From Lates calcarifer (taxonomy: Eukaryota > Chordata > Actinopteri > Centropomidae): a stretch of DNA of 64,000 nt. Made by a program: the position numbers and the translations under genes. This document shows positions 12,757 to 25,150 of the stretch, in pieces. The notes beneath the pieces are model-generated. The model saw only the letters and a program-made list of their open reading frames with translations, did not search any database and was not told where the DNA came from. The DNA is taken from positions 1 to 64,000 of the forward strand of contig NC_066851.1 in NCBI RefSeq assembly GCF_001640805.2. Direction: 5' to 3'. How positions within the stretch are numbered: position 1 is the stretch's first letter; every line of letters begins with the position of its first letter.

Positions 12757-13860
12757 TCATTTTGCTTCCCTTATTCCACAGGACAGGTTGGCTCTGGCTG
12801 TTGCTAGTCCTACGGTGTCACCGGCCTTAAAGGCTGCCTCCCGAGCCCTCAGGAGCCTGTGAACCTCCCCTGTCAGCCATGGCTTCTGGTTAGCACGAAC
12901 AGTGACAGTCTTGTAGTGAGTGACATCATCAGTGCATTTTGCAATGTATGCTGTAACAGCCTCTGTGTACTCTTCTATGTCTGTGTGGTCATTGTGGGTG
13001 GCTGCTTGCTTGAAAATGTCCCAGTCTGTGGTGTTGAAGCAGTCCTTCAGAGCATAAGGGGCCCCCTCTGGCCATACTTGTACCTCCTTTTGTGTTGGTT
13101 TGATGGCTCTCACTCTGGGTCTGTATGCAAGTCTTAGCATGATGGTGATGTGATCAGAAAGACCCAGGTGGGGGAGGGAGGAGGCCTTGTACGCTCCCTT
13201 ACAGGTAGTGTACACCAGGTCTAGTATGTTGTCTCCTCTTAGAGGAAAGTCCACATGCTGGTGTAGTTTAGGTAGTTGGAGCTTAAGATCTGCATGGTTG
13301 AAGTCTCCAGCTGTGATGAGGAATCGGTCTGGCTGTGCTGTTTGTTGTGCACTGATGACCTGATAGAGGTCATTGAGTGCCTCACTCCTATCACTGGTGT
13401 TAGCTGTGGGAGGGAGGTAAACAGCGACCAGCAGAATTGATGTAAACTCCCTCGGTAGGTAGAAGGGTTGGCACTTGATGATAATAAACTCCACCAGCGG
13501 CGAACAGTGTTTGTGCACCACAGTAGCGTTCCGGCACCAAGCATCGCTGATGTAGACGATGTAGACGCATACTCCCCGCAGCTGGATAGCGGAGTCCGGG
13601 ATGTTGTCGTTTAGCCATGATTCCATAAAGATGAAAGCACAGCAGTCCCTCACCTCACATTGTGTAGCCCTCAGGAGTTGTATGTGGTCCATTTTGTTAT
13701 CCAGTGAGCGCTAGCCCCCACAGCGGTCTGTGGGGCTAGCAGCTAGTCTAGCCCTGATGCCTCCTCGCTTGCCCCACTTACGCTGTCTCTCACACTGCTT
13801 CCGGCGTCTTTTCACTGGGTGTAATGCGGTTGGCGAGTTCAATGATTTGTCTGGTGAAGG
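12757..13860 (-). pseudogene. LINE endonuclease domain (Rex1-like)
   Basis: The longest open frame in the window (311 codons from 13692 to 12757) encodes an endonuclease of the exonuclease-endonuclease-phosphatase fold, which nicks target DNA for LINE insertion. Visible motifs are ESWLNDNIPDSAI near the start, the GDFNH box in the middle and the SDH catalytic triplet in LGLSDHITIM. The segment NQKPWLTGEV then leads to the reverse transcriptase linker. Coding resemblance continues upstream of the first Met to about 13860 as a basic stretch rich in Arg and Lys, so this Met is probably not the true start. The domain itself looks intact. The downstream frame is interrupted between 12757 and 12607. 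Confidence 0.85.
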
Positions 13861-14375
13861 AGTCCCAGGCCTCGAAGTACCTCAGTGGTCCTTTGGTCAA
13901 TGTTGTGGTGTTTTTCGTCACTCCTCACATCCAGAAGGCAGTGACGACTGTATGTTATAGGTGCTATCGGCTGTGGACTGTGGACGCGCGCAGGGTGAAC
14001 ATAAAACACACAAACATACTTTGGACAGAGGGGCCGCTGCGTCTGCACGCGCCGGCATCTTGAAACCGACCGGGGTACTCCATATTTCACATCAGAAAAA
14101 GGCTGATATGGTGTTACTACAAAAGACACACTGAGTTCTATCAGATAAGCAAGATTTTAACCAGCTGAGGGCCAGGCCAGAGATCTATTTTCCAGTTGGT
14201 CCATGAGTATACAGTGGTCTATAGTATCAAAGGCTGCACTAAGATCAAGTAAGAGGAGCAGAGAAGTGGAATCTGAATCCAGACAGAGCAGAAGATCATT
14301 TACTACTTTAGCAAGTGCTGTTTCAGTAGAGTGAAAGGCCCTAAAGGCAGACTGAAAAGGTTTGAAAAGAACTGA

Positions 14376-15069
14376 CTATTTTACCAGATGTTGCTCTGTT
14401 TTTTTTCCCAACACCTGATCTATTGGCGCTCCTGCTGATCCTTGATTTTCATGTCAATGTTAGTATTTGTGTTTTCTCCTTGTGTTTGATCCTCTGAGCC
14501 TCTTTTTTCTTAAAGCTCTTTGGCTCCTTTTGAGTACCTCAGGTGCAAGTGACTAAGTGACTAAGTTTTTTTCTGACACAGAGCTGACAGAATGGTTTAG
14601 GAAGGTATTCTATTTTCTGCTAGTATTACTTTAATCATGGCTCCTTTATGTCCTGGTATCTCAGGTGGCTCTTTGTGGACAACACCACATTTCTTCTCAT
14701 TTGGAGACAGTGGAAATTAGTAATAAAGTAGAAGACAGTCCTTGCACAGAAATGTCATTCCATATCCCAGATTCTTATCATCTGGTCTAATTAGAATGCA
14801 AGACAAGTTTACCATAACAAATCCTCAGGGCAATAGTGTTACATTTTGTTCATAAGATGTCCTAGTTTGGTGGACAGCTTACCACTAATTAACATGTTCC
14901 AGTGCACTTTTTAAAGATGTGAAGCAATGATTCTGATTACCATAACTATGGTAATACGCCAGTAGCAATTGTGCATAATATTTCATGATGACACTGCTAG
15001 AAGTGAACAGAAGGCTAAAGAAGGAACAAGTACTCAGGACCATGAAGATTTCTTGGTCCATGATGAGGG
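14376..15069. other. Unassigned non-coding stretch
   Basis: Sequence beyond the truncated L2 end. No gene or repeat family is recognised. The minus-strand frame at 14885-15124 has no recognisable motif. Confidence 0.5.
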
Positions 15070-15480
15070 ATGACTGACAGTAATTCAGGCTTCTGCTCCT
15101 TCTCAGCCACTTGTGTTCCTCCAAGGATCGTCGTCTGGCATCACCATCCTTCCACAGTCGAGAATGTTCTGGTCTGTGGTTCCCTGATGGTGGAACCAGC
15201 TCCCAGATCCTTTCAGAGCAGGAGCGTCCCTCTCTATCTTCATCAGTCTCTGAAGACTCATTTCTTCTGAGAGAACCTCCTCTCCTGAAACCTCTAACAA
15301 CCTGACATGCTCAGCTAACAGTGACTGTCAACTTTTTTACGTTAACTCCTGCTTATTGTCTCATTGAACACATTTAGTTTTTAGTTCTTACTTCAAAGTC
15401 TCATACTGTTCTAAAACTGCAGTGTGGTCCCTCACTGTGAGTCACCTGAGGGCATATAAATGTTAATGTAAATGTAAAGT
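15070..15480 (+). mobile_element. 3' end of an L2-related LINE
   Basis: On the plus strand, 15080-15265 retains the last part of a LINE reverse transcriptase C-terminus. The LVCGSLMVEPAP and SLKTHFF segments are damaged forms of the WWN-LP and LKTHLF motifs of this group, spread over two frames. An untranslated region follows, ending at about 15480 in repeated aatgtaaatgt units. The copy is heavily 5'-truncated and dead. Family assignment is from motif resemblance only. Confidence 0.6.
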
Positions 15481-16430
15481 TGAGATATCCTGACATTTAC
15501 TCACTTGTATGGATCCTATGTTTCCCAAAATGCATCAATATCATCTTTAATCAGACTTTAATCAGACTTTTATATTCCACTCCTCTTATTTGTAACACAG
15601 GCTTTCTGTAATAACTGTTTAATTTCCAAACCCAGGCTGAGCCCAAACCATGATGACATCACCATAATGTAATTTTCTCATACTTCAGATCCACAGAAGA
15701 CATTTTCATAACTTCATCTTCATGTGTTATAAAACTGATGCAAAAAATTCTGTGTGAAGGTATTAAGTCCAATGCACACAACTGCAATATTTATGTATTC
15801 AAATCAGCAATGGAAAAACAGACATCTTCTTAATGGAAGTTATTACATGATTTAGGTGAGTGAATGTTACAAGATAGTAAGAGCTTCACCCAGTGGTTGG
15901 AAGTCTTGTCTGACACTGGGAGGTTGTGGAAGTGTTGACTGTAGCAGATCCCTGAAAGATTGCTACATGTATCCCTAAAGAACTGAGCTGACCACATACA
16001 GTGCTGAGGCCTGCGAGTTTGGAGGATCAGAGGGGATTAAAGTGAATATGCTGAGAGATGAATGATCATAGGTCCATGTTGTAGAGTGAGGGGATGTTCT
16101 CACCACGGTGCCTCGAACTTCAGCACACCCTCTGAAAGCAGCAGCTGCATGTGTGTATTCATGTTGTTTGTTAGAGATTATTTGTCTCTCACCACCACAC
16201 ACTCCTGCTGCTTTTTTGTTTTGAAAAGGCACCCAGCTCTCATTGAACCATCTCCTTTAAAATGTCTGTGTACATGACTAATGCTAACACTGTTGAATAA
16301 TCTTTTAAAATACTTCAGGCAGTCATACAACAGCAATGATGATCAGTGGTTAAAACTTGGTGAACATGAATATATTGGATATATAATATATTGGCCCATA
16401 ACAAATCTGTAATAAACTGAAAATGTTCAA
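15481..16430. other. Unassigned non-coding stretch
   Basis: No gene or named repeat is recognised. A short direct duplication (aatcagactttaatcagactttt) lies near 15549-15572, here written as two overlapping aatcagacttt units. Confidence 0.5.
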
Positions 16431-16760
16431 GGGGTGGCATGATAGTACAGTGGTTAGCACTGTCACCTCACAGCAAGAAGGTTTTCTGGTTCCTGGTTCA
16501 CATGAGGCTTTTCTGTGTTGAGTTTACATGTTCTCTCTGTGTCTCTGTGGGTTCTCTCCAGGTTCTCCAGCCTCTTCCCACAGTCCAAACACATGCAGGT
16601 TGTCTAAATTGCCCGTAGGTGTGATTGTAAGTGTGAATAGTTTTTTGTCTCTATATGTCAGCCCTGTGATGGACTGGTGATCTGTCCAAGGTATACCTTG
16701 CCTCTCATCCAGTGTCAGCTGGGATTGGCTGTGGCATACAAAATGGATGGATGAATGATA
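16431..16760 (+). mobile_element. SINE-like element with tRNA-type promoter boxes
   Basis: A 330-bp copy of a very common teleost repeat. The 5' part resembles a tRNA gene: an A-box-like tagtacagtggttagc at 16443-16458 and a weakened B-box-like gttcctggttcac at about 16489-16501. The body has the cacagtccaaacacatgcagg and gtgatggactggtgatctg segments, here read in pieces. The 3' end is an atggatggatgaatgat tail. RNA polymerase III transcription and LINE-assisted copying are typical of such elements. This copy has a decayed B box and is probably silent. Tails of the same family occur at 832-915 and 52669-52790. Its formal class is remembered, not checked. Confidence 0.65.
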
Positions 16761-19700
16761 ATGTTCAAATTCCACATTCTTCACTTGTGTGAACAGTCTC
16801 ATCTCTTAGTGCCCAGTTTTATAAGGGAACTGCATCTGACAGTTACACATCCACTCTCCACAGTGAAAGGCCAGGTGTCTGGAGCTGTGAAAGCAGAGGG
16901 CGTTTGAACTTTTCTCTGAAGGTCTCTTTTTTTTTAAACACTTTCTTCTTTTTTCTTTTTTTTTTTTTTTTTTACAAATTTACTTTAGTTACTGTTTTGT
17001 GTGTCCAACTAAGTGCACTACCATGAATGATTTTGAGACATTCCTTATTCACACTCCTACAGTGTGTGTGTGTTTTACACAGAAGTGGTGGGGCAGTGTG
17101 TATTTGTTCAGTTATCGTATGTGAGAGTCACTCATAACTGTCTATAAAACCTGTGTAAATGATAACTGATGTTTTGCTGGGAGTCATAATAAGCTGCTGC
17201 ACAGATGACCTATGGGCCCATTTTTGTACAAGAAGATAGTCTCCATATACGATATACTATGATTCACCACACATTCATGACACTATCAGACATGCATCTC
17301 TCCACACACTAACAAAAAAAGTGTGTTGGATTTACATGAAAGTAATATGTACATCGGTTGCACATATTAAAATGATGTTTTCTCAAAATTATCTATTTAC
17401 ACACTGATTTGTCTTCAGTTTGTACATCCTTCTGTCTGAGACTCCTTGTATCTATAGCATGTACCATAAAATTCTCTAAACAAATAAGGCATTAAGAAAA
17501 ACACATTTCTTGACACTGTAACTGTATTTTATTTGAAAATAGAACAACTTAAATATTGGACAATAAATCCACAAAACCCTACATTGTAAACTATGCTTGG
17601 GAAGAAAAAACACTTGTCAGTGATATTCAGTTGCCACTTCTTAGAACAAAAGATCCTTTTCCACTTGTTAACCATGTCTCCCCCAAATCCTACAATAGGG
17701 CAAATAGATAGATCTTTCTGTAGAAACTGTGTTGCAGAAGTGCCTTTTTAAACTATCTATATTATCTTAAAGTCCACTAGAAATGACATGAAGGAGCCAC
17801 AATAGTCCAGGTCAACAGCTCACTCATACACTCTGTGATATTTTAACATTGGAGTCTGAGGGGATTGACTCGCTTTTGGTACCAACATTTTTCAACCCCG
17901 GAGGTTGCCACTTGGGAAACACCGAGCCTGTGTTCAGTTAACCAATAAAAGTGCCTGCAAAATCAGCGATTCGTAGTTTCATTACTGAGAGACGGTACAA
18001 TATGTTGTTCTTAATATTTCAAGCCATAAAAGTATGAGGAAGAAAAATTAAGTATGAAAACATATGGGGCGATGTGTTCAGGTGTATGAGAAGAAAGTTA
18101 TACATCTGCTAGGGCTACACTTCAAGATTATAAGAATTCTACAAGATTGATTTTCCAGTGCACTATGCTGACTAAATCTGAAAAACGAAAGGCTAAATTT
18201 CCTCCTCAAACTAAATGTATTCACTGCCAAAATACGGCCAATTGGGGCACAGTCTTGTTATTCTATTGAGACTTATAAATCTCTGAAGATTGTGGATGGT
18301 TGTGTGTCTTAAGTGTCAGTTCAAAGAGGTCCGGTCTCTGTATATAGTGTCTGATCACAGCCTGGTTGAACTCTCCAAAACAGTTTTTGAGGATTTCTGC
18401 TCTGATGAGACTGCACTGTGCTGCATCTGTCTAACTAAAGAGAGTCTGGTCTGTACCTAAGGGTACCAGAACTCTGAAGACCTGGGTAGTTGCAGCATCA
18501 GCAGAGAACTGAACTGATTTCCTGATGAAACAATATAGGGGTATAAAAAAAGGCAGTGGAATGGAAACATTTGGGAGAACAAATGTCAGAGCTGCTGAGG
18601 TTCAGTCATGAGGTGACAGTGCTCAAAGGACAACTTTGTGTGTGTTTTCATCTGTGACATTGTGAATTTTGCTTACAGATGAGAGAGGATAGGAGTTTCT
18701 AGTACTGAGTTGCAAACAGGACATTTCTGGATAGGACGGGACAGGTTGTAAATTGTTATAAGTGCACAGGAGTCCTGGTGCACAGGAGGATTTACCTGTA
18801 AATATGGCATCCGTTGAGTTGACAGATTTTCAAGAACTGTGGTTCTGGTATACAGCTGGGGTAGTGGCAGTCCATCTAGAGAGTGCCGCTTTAGTCTGGA
18901 GGCAGCAAGTGCTGGAGCCCTGCAGAGGCGGTTATTTCTGTTTGTTTCATTTGAGTTATGATACTTTGAAGAGTTTTGTATTTTGTGTAATTCATTTCCT
19001 CACATTCACAAATTGCATTTTGCACCTGACTGGTGATATAAATAAACAGTCTGTGCCTCTTTCTTCCACCACTAGGTCAATTCTTACAATATGTATCACT
19101 GTTTCTATACTAATATTTGCCACCACATCTGTAGGTGTAACCCCCATCAAAACAGCTGGAAGAGCCTGGCTGAAATGCAGGAAGACATGCTCTTTCTCTT
19201 TGGTACACTGGCAGTGTGTAATGATACTGCCCCACTGCAAACTCTAGGTGGTATGGCAGGGATATTCATTTTTCAAAGCAAAGTGAGCCATATACTTCAA
19301 GGTCTTACAACCATCTTCCAACAAGCAGTACCTCTATGGTTGTCTGACCAGATGCTCTGATTTGACTTTAGACTAACTGATGAAGGGGTGGCTTCAGACT
19401 ACCCTAGTAAACAGTGAAACCCAATGCAATAAATGACCATATGATGACAGAAGGATCTTCATTAACAAAACAAATTGACCCAACTGGATAATCATTATTT
19501 TTCTCCAAAACAGATGGAAAGCAGAACTTGCCTTAGCTGGTCAGCATAAGCTGCTTTACTCATGCTTCACAATCACTGGCTGATAACCAGCTTTGAAGAG
19601 TAACACTGAATAATATTGATGCAAGTTTAGAGGAGGGAAATTATAACCTGATACTTCATATTTGCTATTTAGTCAACTAATTGACATACAGTGTTTCAGA

Positions 19701-20468
19701 CTGAACAATACATACTGTGTACGCTGATTTGATTGACTCACAGCACTATATAATGAGTTAATGAAATTACCAATTACTTTGTTAAAGTCCATGGAACTAT
19801 AAGGGAGTATTTTATTTGGTTCTCAGGATTACTAGGATCTAGATTATGTCTGTTATTTCTATCCAATGGGATAGAAACGTTTGACCAACCACTGGGGGCC
19901 ATTTTGAAAAGTGGTTGCCATGGTGACAGCCCAATATCCAGTTTTGTTCCCAATATATCTATCAACACATGCCATATTTGGTGCTTTCACCACCAAATGA
20001 ACAATGAACTGTTTTGATATGTTGAACTATGCTTCCCCACTATATGGAAACGATATGTTTTCATTTTAGACATTTAAGAAATCTGAGATATCAAATAGAC
20101 AAAATCAGGTTTCTCAGTGGGGAGTTAAGGGTGGTGGTCCAGTGATGAAACTGCCATCTCATTATATTTCGTAACCTCAAGTAGAAGACATGTTTACCTG
20201 GGTTTACCATTAAATTGGATGTGAATGTGAATGCACACACGAGGGTAAATCAGTCTAACTTTAGTCGAGATTTAGTGATTTCTCTGTATTGATTTGGATG
20301 CATCATTTGTGGTTTAGTACAGTGTTCTTTTGTCCTCTGTGTATTGATTTGGACTGGTATCTCTCGATGTATAGATGAAAAATAGCATTTTATGTGTTTT
20401 CTCCTTAAACATTACTCCTGTAAACAAACCCTTAACAACATTAGAAAACCTGAGTAGGACCTAACCTA
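16761..20468. other. Unassigned non-coding stretch
   Basis: Holds a poly-T/TTC-rich run (16928-16973) and otherwise apparently unique sequence. The plus-strand frame 18762-19247 is the longest non-transposon frame here (161 codons). It has hydrophobic patches but no recognisable domain, and a second frame overlaps its end (19091-19360). I do not regard it as a gene. Nothing else over 300 bases could be assigned. Confidence 0.5.
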
Positions 20469-20476
20469 GTGGCAGG

Positions 20477-20669
20477 CAATGTCCCCCCTAATTTTTCATG
20501 TGTCTGAGCATACACATAAACTCCCTGAGAATTCCTTGGACCACTGTGAGCAACATCAGATGTGCACACTGTTGCACACTGTAATTTTATGCGCTACATA
20601 GTTTGGCTGTGTGCGGAGAAAACGGGAGCAGTGTGTGATTCACAGGCGTGCAGCTTAAAGGGAACATTG
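20477..20669. mobile_element. 193-bp hAT-type MITE with 8-bp target duplication
   Basis: A small non-autonomous DNA element. It begins caatgtccccccta and ends ttaaagggaacattg, imperfect inverted ends. Identical 8-bp copies of gtggcagg flank it at 20469-20476 and 20670-20677. An 8-bp duplication is the hallmark of hAT transposases. The interior includes atgtgtctgagcatacaca and a cgctacatagtttggctgtg segment, which I remember as a dispersed repeat in fish. No coding capacity. The perfect duplication supports real element boundaries and suggests a fairly recent insertion. Confidence 0.85.
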
Positions 20670-20677
20670 GTGGCAGG

Positions 20678-23321
20678 CTTAGTATTTTGGAATGATAGCA
20701 GATCTCAGTCCTGTGTGTTGAATTATGCTGCTGGGGTTATCCTTTTTGTTCATAGTTCTAGATCCTTCACAGATTGTGCCAAATCTCAGTTTGGTTATTC
20801 ATTTGTGGTGGGAAAATAATTTGTTGTTTTTTTTAAAAAAAATCAAATCTGTTGTGGACTGAACAGAAGGTACACAGATTCACTGTCCATGAAAATGAGT
20901 TGATTAAACTTGAGAGATGTTTAAAATTATCACAGCAGAATTTTTTACTAAGTATTTGGACGTGATTCTTATGAACTGTTCTTACTGTCCAATCAAAGAT
21001 GGGGTATATTTGCTTTGTCTCAAATGTCCAAAATACTTCCGTTGGGGAATGAACACTTGATTAATCAAAACATGAGGCTGAAACTGAAGCTGACACTTCA
21101 GGAAACATATAGTCTGCTTCCAACATAAATGTTAGTTTGATAAATGTTATACTTCAAGAAATGAATAACAATAAGTTGATAATAGTCCAGTCTCAAGTTA
21201 GCATGTATGAAGCACGTGACCCAGGTGAAACATATACAGTGCAGCAGTTTGTCTTAATGCTGGGTGCCAGACAGAGTCAAAGTCTGACAATTGTAATTAT
21301 TATTTAAGTATATTCTGTGCCAGTCAATCCCCACAAAGTAAACCCGTAGTTCTCAGTAATCCATGACTTTTGAAAACAAAACAACCCAACGACCAGTGAG
21401 CAAATCGGACAACACACAAAAAAATGCGCACAAAATGATCCCAACACTGTAAATAATAAGAGGTGCTTAATTTATACAGTATAGCATAGTATAGTCCATA
21501 ACTGCAATCTCAAGTCCTGTTTTTCAGTCTTCTGTGTTTGTTTAGGTTCTGTTTTTCCCAGGTGGTCTCTAAGATGGAGGAGATGGACTGTGTTCACTGG
21601 TCCAACAGGAGGTAGTCACCCTATTTGAGAAGATTGTGCTGTGTGAGTATTTTCAATATGGTGTCAGCTGTAGGTTTTCTTAGGAGGTTTATGACAGTTC
21701 CATCCAGCATGTGTAATAGTCCACCATGACTAACAAATCAATCAAGTGAGGGCTCCTAAGAAAGGAGCTTGTTGAGGCCACTCAAGCATCTTCCAGGGTT
21801 TGGCCACACTAATCTGCTGTACAGTTACTTTCCACAGGTACAGGTGCTGGATATCCAAGCAGATCTATACTAAATGCTACACTGCTGTCAGTCAGATATG
21901 AAACTGTCACTGTTGATGTTTTGCAGAAGTAACGTGTCTAAATTCCAATCCCCACATGTATTATAAGAGCACAGGTTGACATATAAAGACACACAACCCT
22001 CAAATTCACTGCATTTGTTCTGTGATCACGTGCAGCAAGTCAGTAATCTGATGGATCCCCTAGGGTTGCTGGTGGTTTGTCCCAGTCTTCAACAATCCAC
22101 TGTGGACTGAAAAAAGTCTTCCTCCACAGACCTAAAACTGACATCTGTAAAACTGTTGACAAAACACCTCACTTAACACAAAACTGACTGTTACACTCTA
22201 TATCATGTATTTGTAATCTTTGAAGGTCTAATGCCCAGAACTGTTATGTGTGGGACAGAAATACTAATGCATGGACCATCTTTCATTTCATCCCACCATG
22301 CTGCTGTGACACTTTCCCTGTCTGAGGCCTGTGTTGGACCCTTGTGTTTGAGACATGACTGTGATAGTCATAGTGACATCCGTTTCATAGTCTCATAGTC
22401 TCTCTTTCTCTTGCTTTGTCACCTTCTCTCTGTTTTTTTTATGTCTTTCTCCTCTGTTTTCAAGGAGTTGGTTAAAGGACATGAAAATGCATTGTCTGTG
22501 ATGGATGTACAGAATCAGAAACTCATTTTCTTATCTGACATAACTTTTCGCCCATCTCATCTCAACTCATCTCAGCTCTGCTGTCTTCATCCTAACTAAG
22601 CCAACAATTCCACAGGACACCCTGCCTCGCTGCCTTTTATAACATCACCAATGACAATTGTTTTGTCTAAAGCCCCTCAAAGTGCTGATTTCATCCAGGC
22701 ACTCCGGGTGGAAGGAGTAAGGAACATACAAGAACATGAGAGGGGGTTGTTTGGCTGAGGTTACCAAAGTTGCTCTTGGAGAAGGATCAAACCTTGAGGA
22801 GGCCCTTCATCATCATCCTTCATCTCTGCTGCTTTTGTTATGGTTAGGCTTTTAGATAAACTCCCACTCTGAAGGGCAAGCACAGCACTGGGCCAAGAGC
22901 TTTTCTTTTTAACTATTACATTGGAAGAAACAAAAACTCTCTTGCAGTTGCAGGAGTGGCTGCATTAGTGAGCTGTGGGGAAGATAAAGCTTGTCATCAT
23001 GTATTCTCTCACTTGCTCGTATGAAACAAACATGTCTGTCCTCAGGAATTCACAGCCTGTGGAGGAAACACATTCCTCATTTTGCCCCTGCATTAATCCA
23101 ATTACCAGACACCTGCAGACATGCAATAACAGTTCCTCTTCCAAGATACCACCTAATACCCCACCACCCCAACTACCTCTCACTTAAAAAACATTTCAGT
23201 TCTTCAGGATTGGGTTGTACCAGATATTATAGCTAAGTCTCTCTACTACGTAGTTATAGTATTATGAGTATAAACACATACTATAACACACACACGCACA
23301 CATACATATATGTGTGTGTGC

Positions 23322-23376
<55 letters not shown>

Positions 23377-24443
23377 GTTCTCAGTCACTCTGATCTATGT
23401 TCTGAGCTGCTGTCTTGTGTTTGCTGTAGAACATGGGCAGAGCTCAGCACATTTTGCCAACTCCCATTCATAGGAAACTGTGGACAGATTGAATAGTTTA
23501 AGTTTAGCCCAGTGGGGATGGAGCTAAGGGTGGGGGTTGATACTGTATACTGTAGATCAAAGTCTCAGGATGGAGATATATTCACATGCCATACAAAATG
23601 GGCTGCTTTCTCAGGCCACGAGTCCTACTAACAGCAGAGTGACTTGAAAAATCCCGGTACAATATGCTGCAAGTTCATGTGTAAAACTGATGGAAAAGTC
23701 CACTGTCCTCATACATCACCTCATATCATCAGTGTGTAACTTTCAGTGCCTTCAAGGAGTGATTTTTGTCATTTCCCCATTCTACCAAGACTATTTCTGC
23801 TCATTCCAGAAATAATACAAGAGGAGTGGTGCCCCTCACTGTGCTGTGGTCTATGGAGGCTCATGTTGGCACACATTGGTTGCTGAATGTATTTAAAAAT
23901 AATGGATCTAGAAAAAAGGGTCATTAAGAAAGGCAAAGGAAAAGTACCATCTGAGCTGGTTACACTCCACAACAGACAGCAGAGGCCCAAGCATCTCTGT
24001 TTATACTACAGTGGGTTTCAGCATAAGTAGATGTGTTCACACATGTGCAGTCACAAGAATTATTTGTGCATAAGTCTGCACAGTGATAAAGTTAGACCTC
24101 AAATTAGACCACCTTTCCTGATGCACCTGTGTGTAACAGAGGTCACCCAGTCACCCAGTGAAGTGTAAACACACCTGTGTTCCCATCACTTATCCTTGTC
24201 CAAGTCCATTTTAGAGTATACAAGGTTAGCAAAGATATCCTCACTGACCCACATGAACCAAGGCAAATTCTAAAACTGACCTTACACAGACCGTCATGTC
24301 GATTCAGACATGAGCTGTCGTGCTCTGTGGCCCTTTTCTTGCATCACTCAAAGCCAAACCCTTTAAGATTTTAGTTATGAATGAATTTGGTGACACTGCT
24401 GTAAATGACAACGTATGTTGATACACGTCCCATCATTCTGGGG
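20678..24443. other. Unassigned non-coding stretch
   Basis: Apart from the dinucleotide tract at 23286-23373, no repeat or gene is recognised. A pyrimidine-rich acceptor-like sequence ends at 22464 (tcctctgttttcaag), before an open frame starting ELVKGHENALSVMD. No good donor follows, so I do not call an exon. Confidence 0.5.
23286..23373. repeat. Compound CA / TG / TA microsatellite
   Basis: A (CA)n run, a short atatat centre, a (TG)n run and then (TA)n. The CA and TG parts are complementary to each other, so the tract can fold into a hairpin. It is likely to be length-variable. Confidence 0.9.
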
Positions 24444-25150
24444 TAGACCAATTATCGGCCGGGCCGATTATCGGCGCTGAAATTTGGCATTTTGACACAT
24501 ATCGGCATCTGCCTTTTTTTTTTAATCTGACGGCCGATAAAAGATCAATTTAAAACTGGGTTATTTTGGCTCTGATGCAGCTGCGCCTCTCTGTCTGCAG
24601 TCACTACTCTGTCTCCAGCATTGTCCCACCCACAGCACCATCTGGTTAGTTACATGCACAGCCACGGCACAGGTAACAGCCAATCAGCAGTGAAAGCTGT
24701 GCATGCACAGTGCTCACACACAGGGCGGAGAGGATAAAAAGTTTTGCCAGGTGGAGAAGCTCCGGAGAGCAGATATATGTTTCTTTATTTACTGTAGAAA
24801 ACTTTAGGGAGCTATTTTTTTTGTTTTTTTTTTTGTTTAAGTTTTCATTTAACTTTATAAGACATGCTGCTGAGCCTGGGGGCTCCCTGCACTTTTTGAA
24901 ATTTTAAAACAAAGATGTCTATTGTCTAAGATAAAAAAAAAAACATGTTGCAAATCTGAAAAGCTGTTTAATAAACATATGCTTAAAGGCATTTAAACAG
25001 TTTAAAGTGTTGGAGCTTGTATTAATCAAAATTTTGACGCCAATATTTTCACTTTTACCGCAAATCGGCTCGGCTCCAAATATCTGTTATCGGCCTCCTT
25101 GACTACTAATAATCGTATCAGTATCAGCCCTGAAAAAACATATTAGTCTA
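24444..25150. mobile_element. Non-autonomous DNA element with GGCCG-rich ends
   Basis: About 707 bp. The left end is tagaccaattatcggccggg and continues with gccgattatcgg. The right end, read in reverse, begins tagactaat and contains ggctgata and ggccgataac. The outer 9 bp agree at 8 positions as inverted ends. The interior is A/T-rich with a long T-run (24815-24835) and no credible frame. Both ends are familiar to me from dispersed elements in teleosts, which I believe are hAT-type, but no 8-bp flanking duplication is visible (ttctgggg on the left, tttgaaat on the right). Boundaries could therefore be off by several bases. Confidence 0.6.

Larger units (their letters stand above)
10926..14072 (-). 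mobile_element. Nearly full-length Rex1-like LINE inserted in the L2 copy
   Basis: A 3.1-kb non-LTR retrotransposon of the jockey-type group on the minus strand, inserted into the L2 element. From 5' (high coordinate) to 3' it holds a basic N-terminal segment (near 13700-13850), an apurinic-type endonuclease, a reverse transcriptase, and a C-terminal region. A short 3' untranslated region follows, ending at 10926 in repeated ttgaatcc units, the kind of short tandem tail LINEs carry instead of poly-A. The L2 sequence resumes on both sides (ggaaccctggg before, ctccatatttcac after). Breaks near 12050, between 12607 and 12757, and near 11770 split the reading frame. The clade is my best judgement; CR1/L2-related alternatives are possible. 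Confidence 0.85.
9052..14375 (-). mobile_element. 5'-truncated L2-type LINE carrying two nested insertions
   Basis: A non-LTR retrotransposon on the minus strand. Its 3' end is at 9052, with a tail of repeated tcaag units and the fish L2-type ending ttttatttatatagtgcaaa. Upstream come the C-terminal reverse transcriptase region, the catalytic YADD box, and the motif A region (LLLLLDLSAAFDTIDH) just before the truncated 5' end near 14375. Two later elements split it, at 10001-10483 and 10926-14072. Without them it is about 1.7 kb, so the endonuclease and 5' half are missing, as is usual after incomplete reverse transcription. Stops and frameshifts make it non-functional. The exact 5' boundary is approximate. 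Confidence 0.85.

Noticed and set aside
16431..16760. A functional tRNA gene
   Set aside because: The A-box-like and B-box-like parts belong to a SINE-like repeat. The B box is decayed and no cloverleaf could be drawn.
18762..19247. 161-codon frame with hydrophobic patches
   Set aside because: No recognisable domain, no splice context, and an overlapping frame of similar quality in another phase. A gene call would rest on length alone.
22465..22599. Exon-like start ELVKGHENALSVMD after a strong acceptor
   Set aside because: The GHEN segment vaguely recalls a WD repeat, but no good donor follows and the rest of the frame does not continue the pattern.
23264..23496. Cys/Val/Tyr-Ile repeat frames
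   Set aside because: They are translations of the CA/TG/TA microsatellite.
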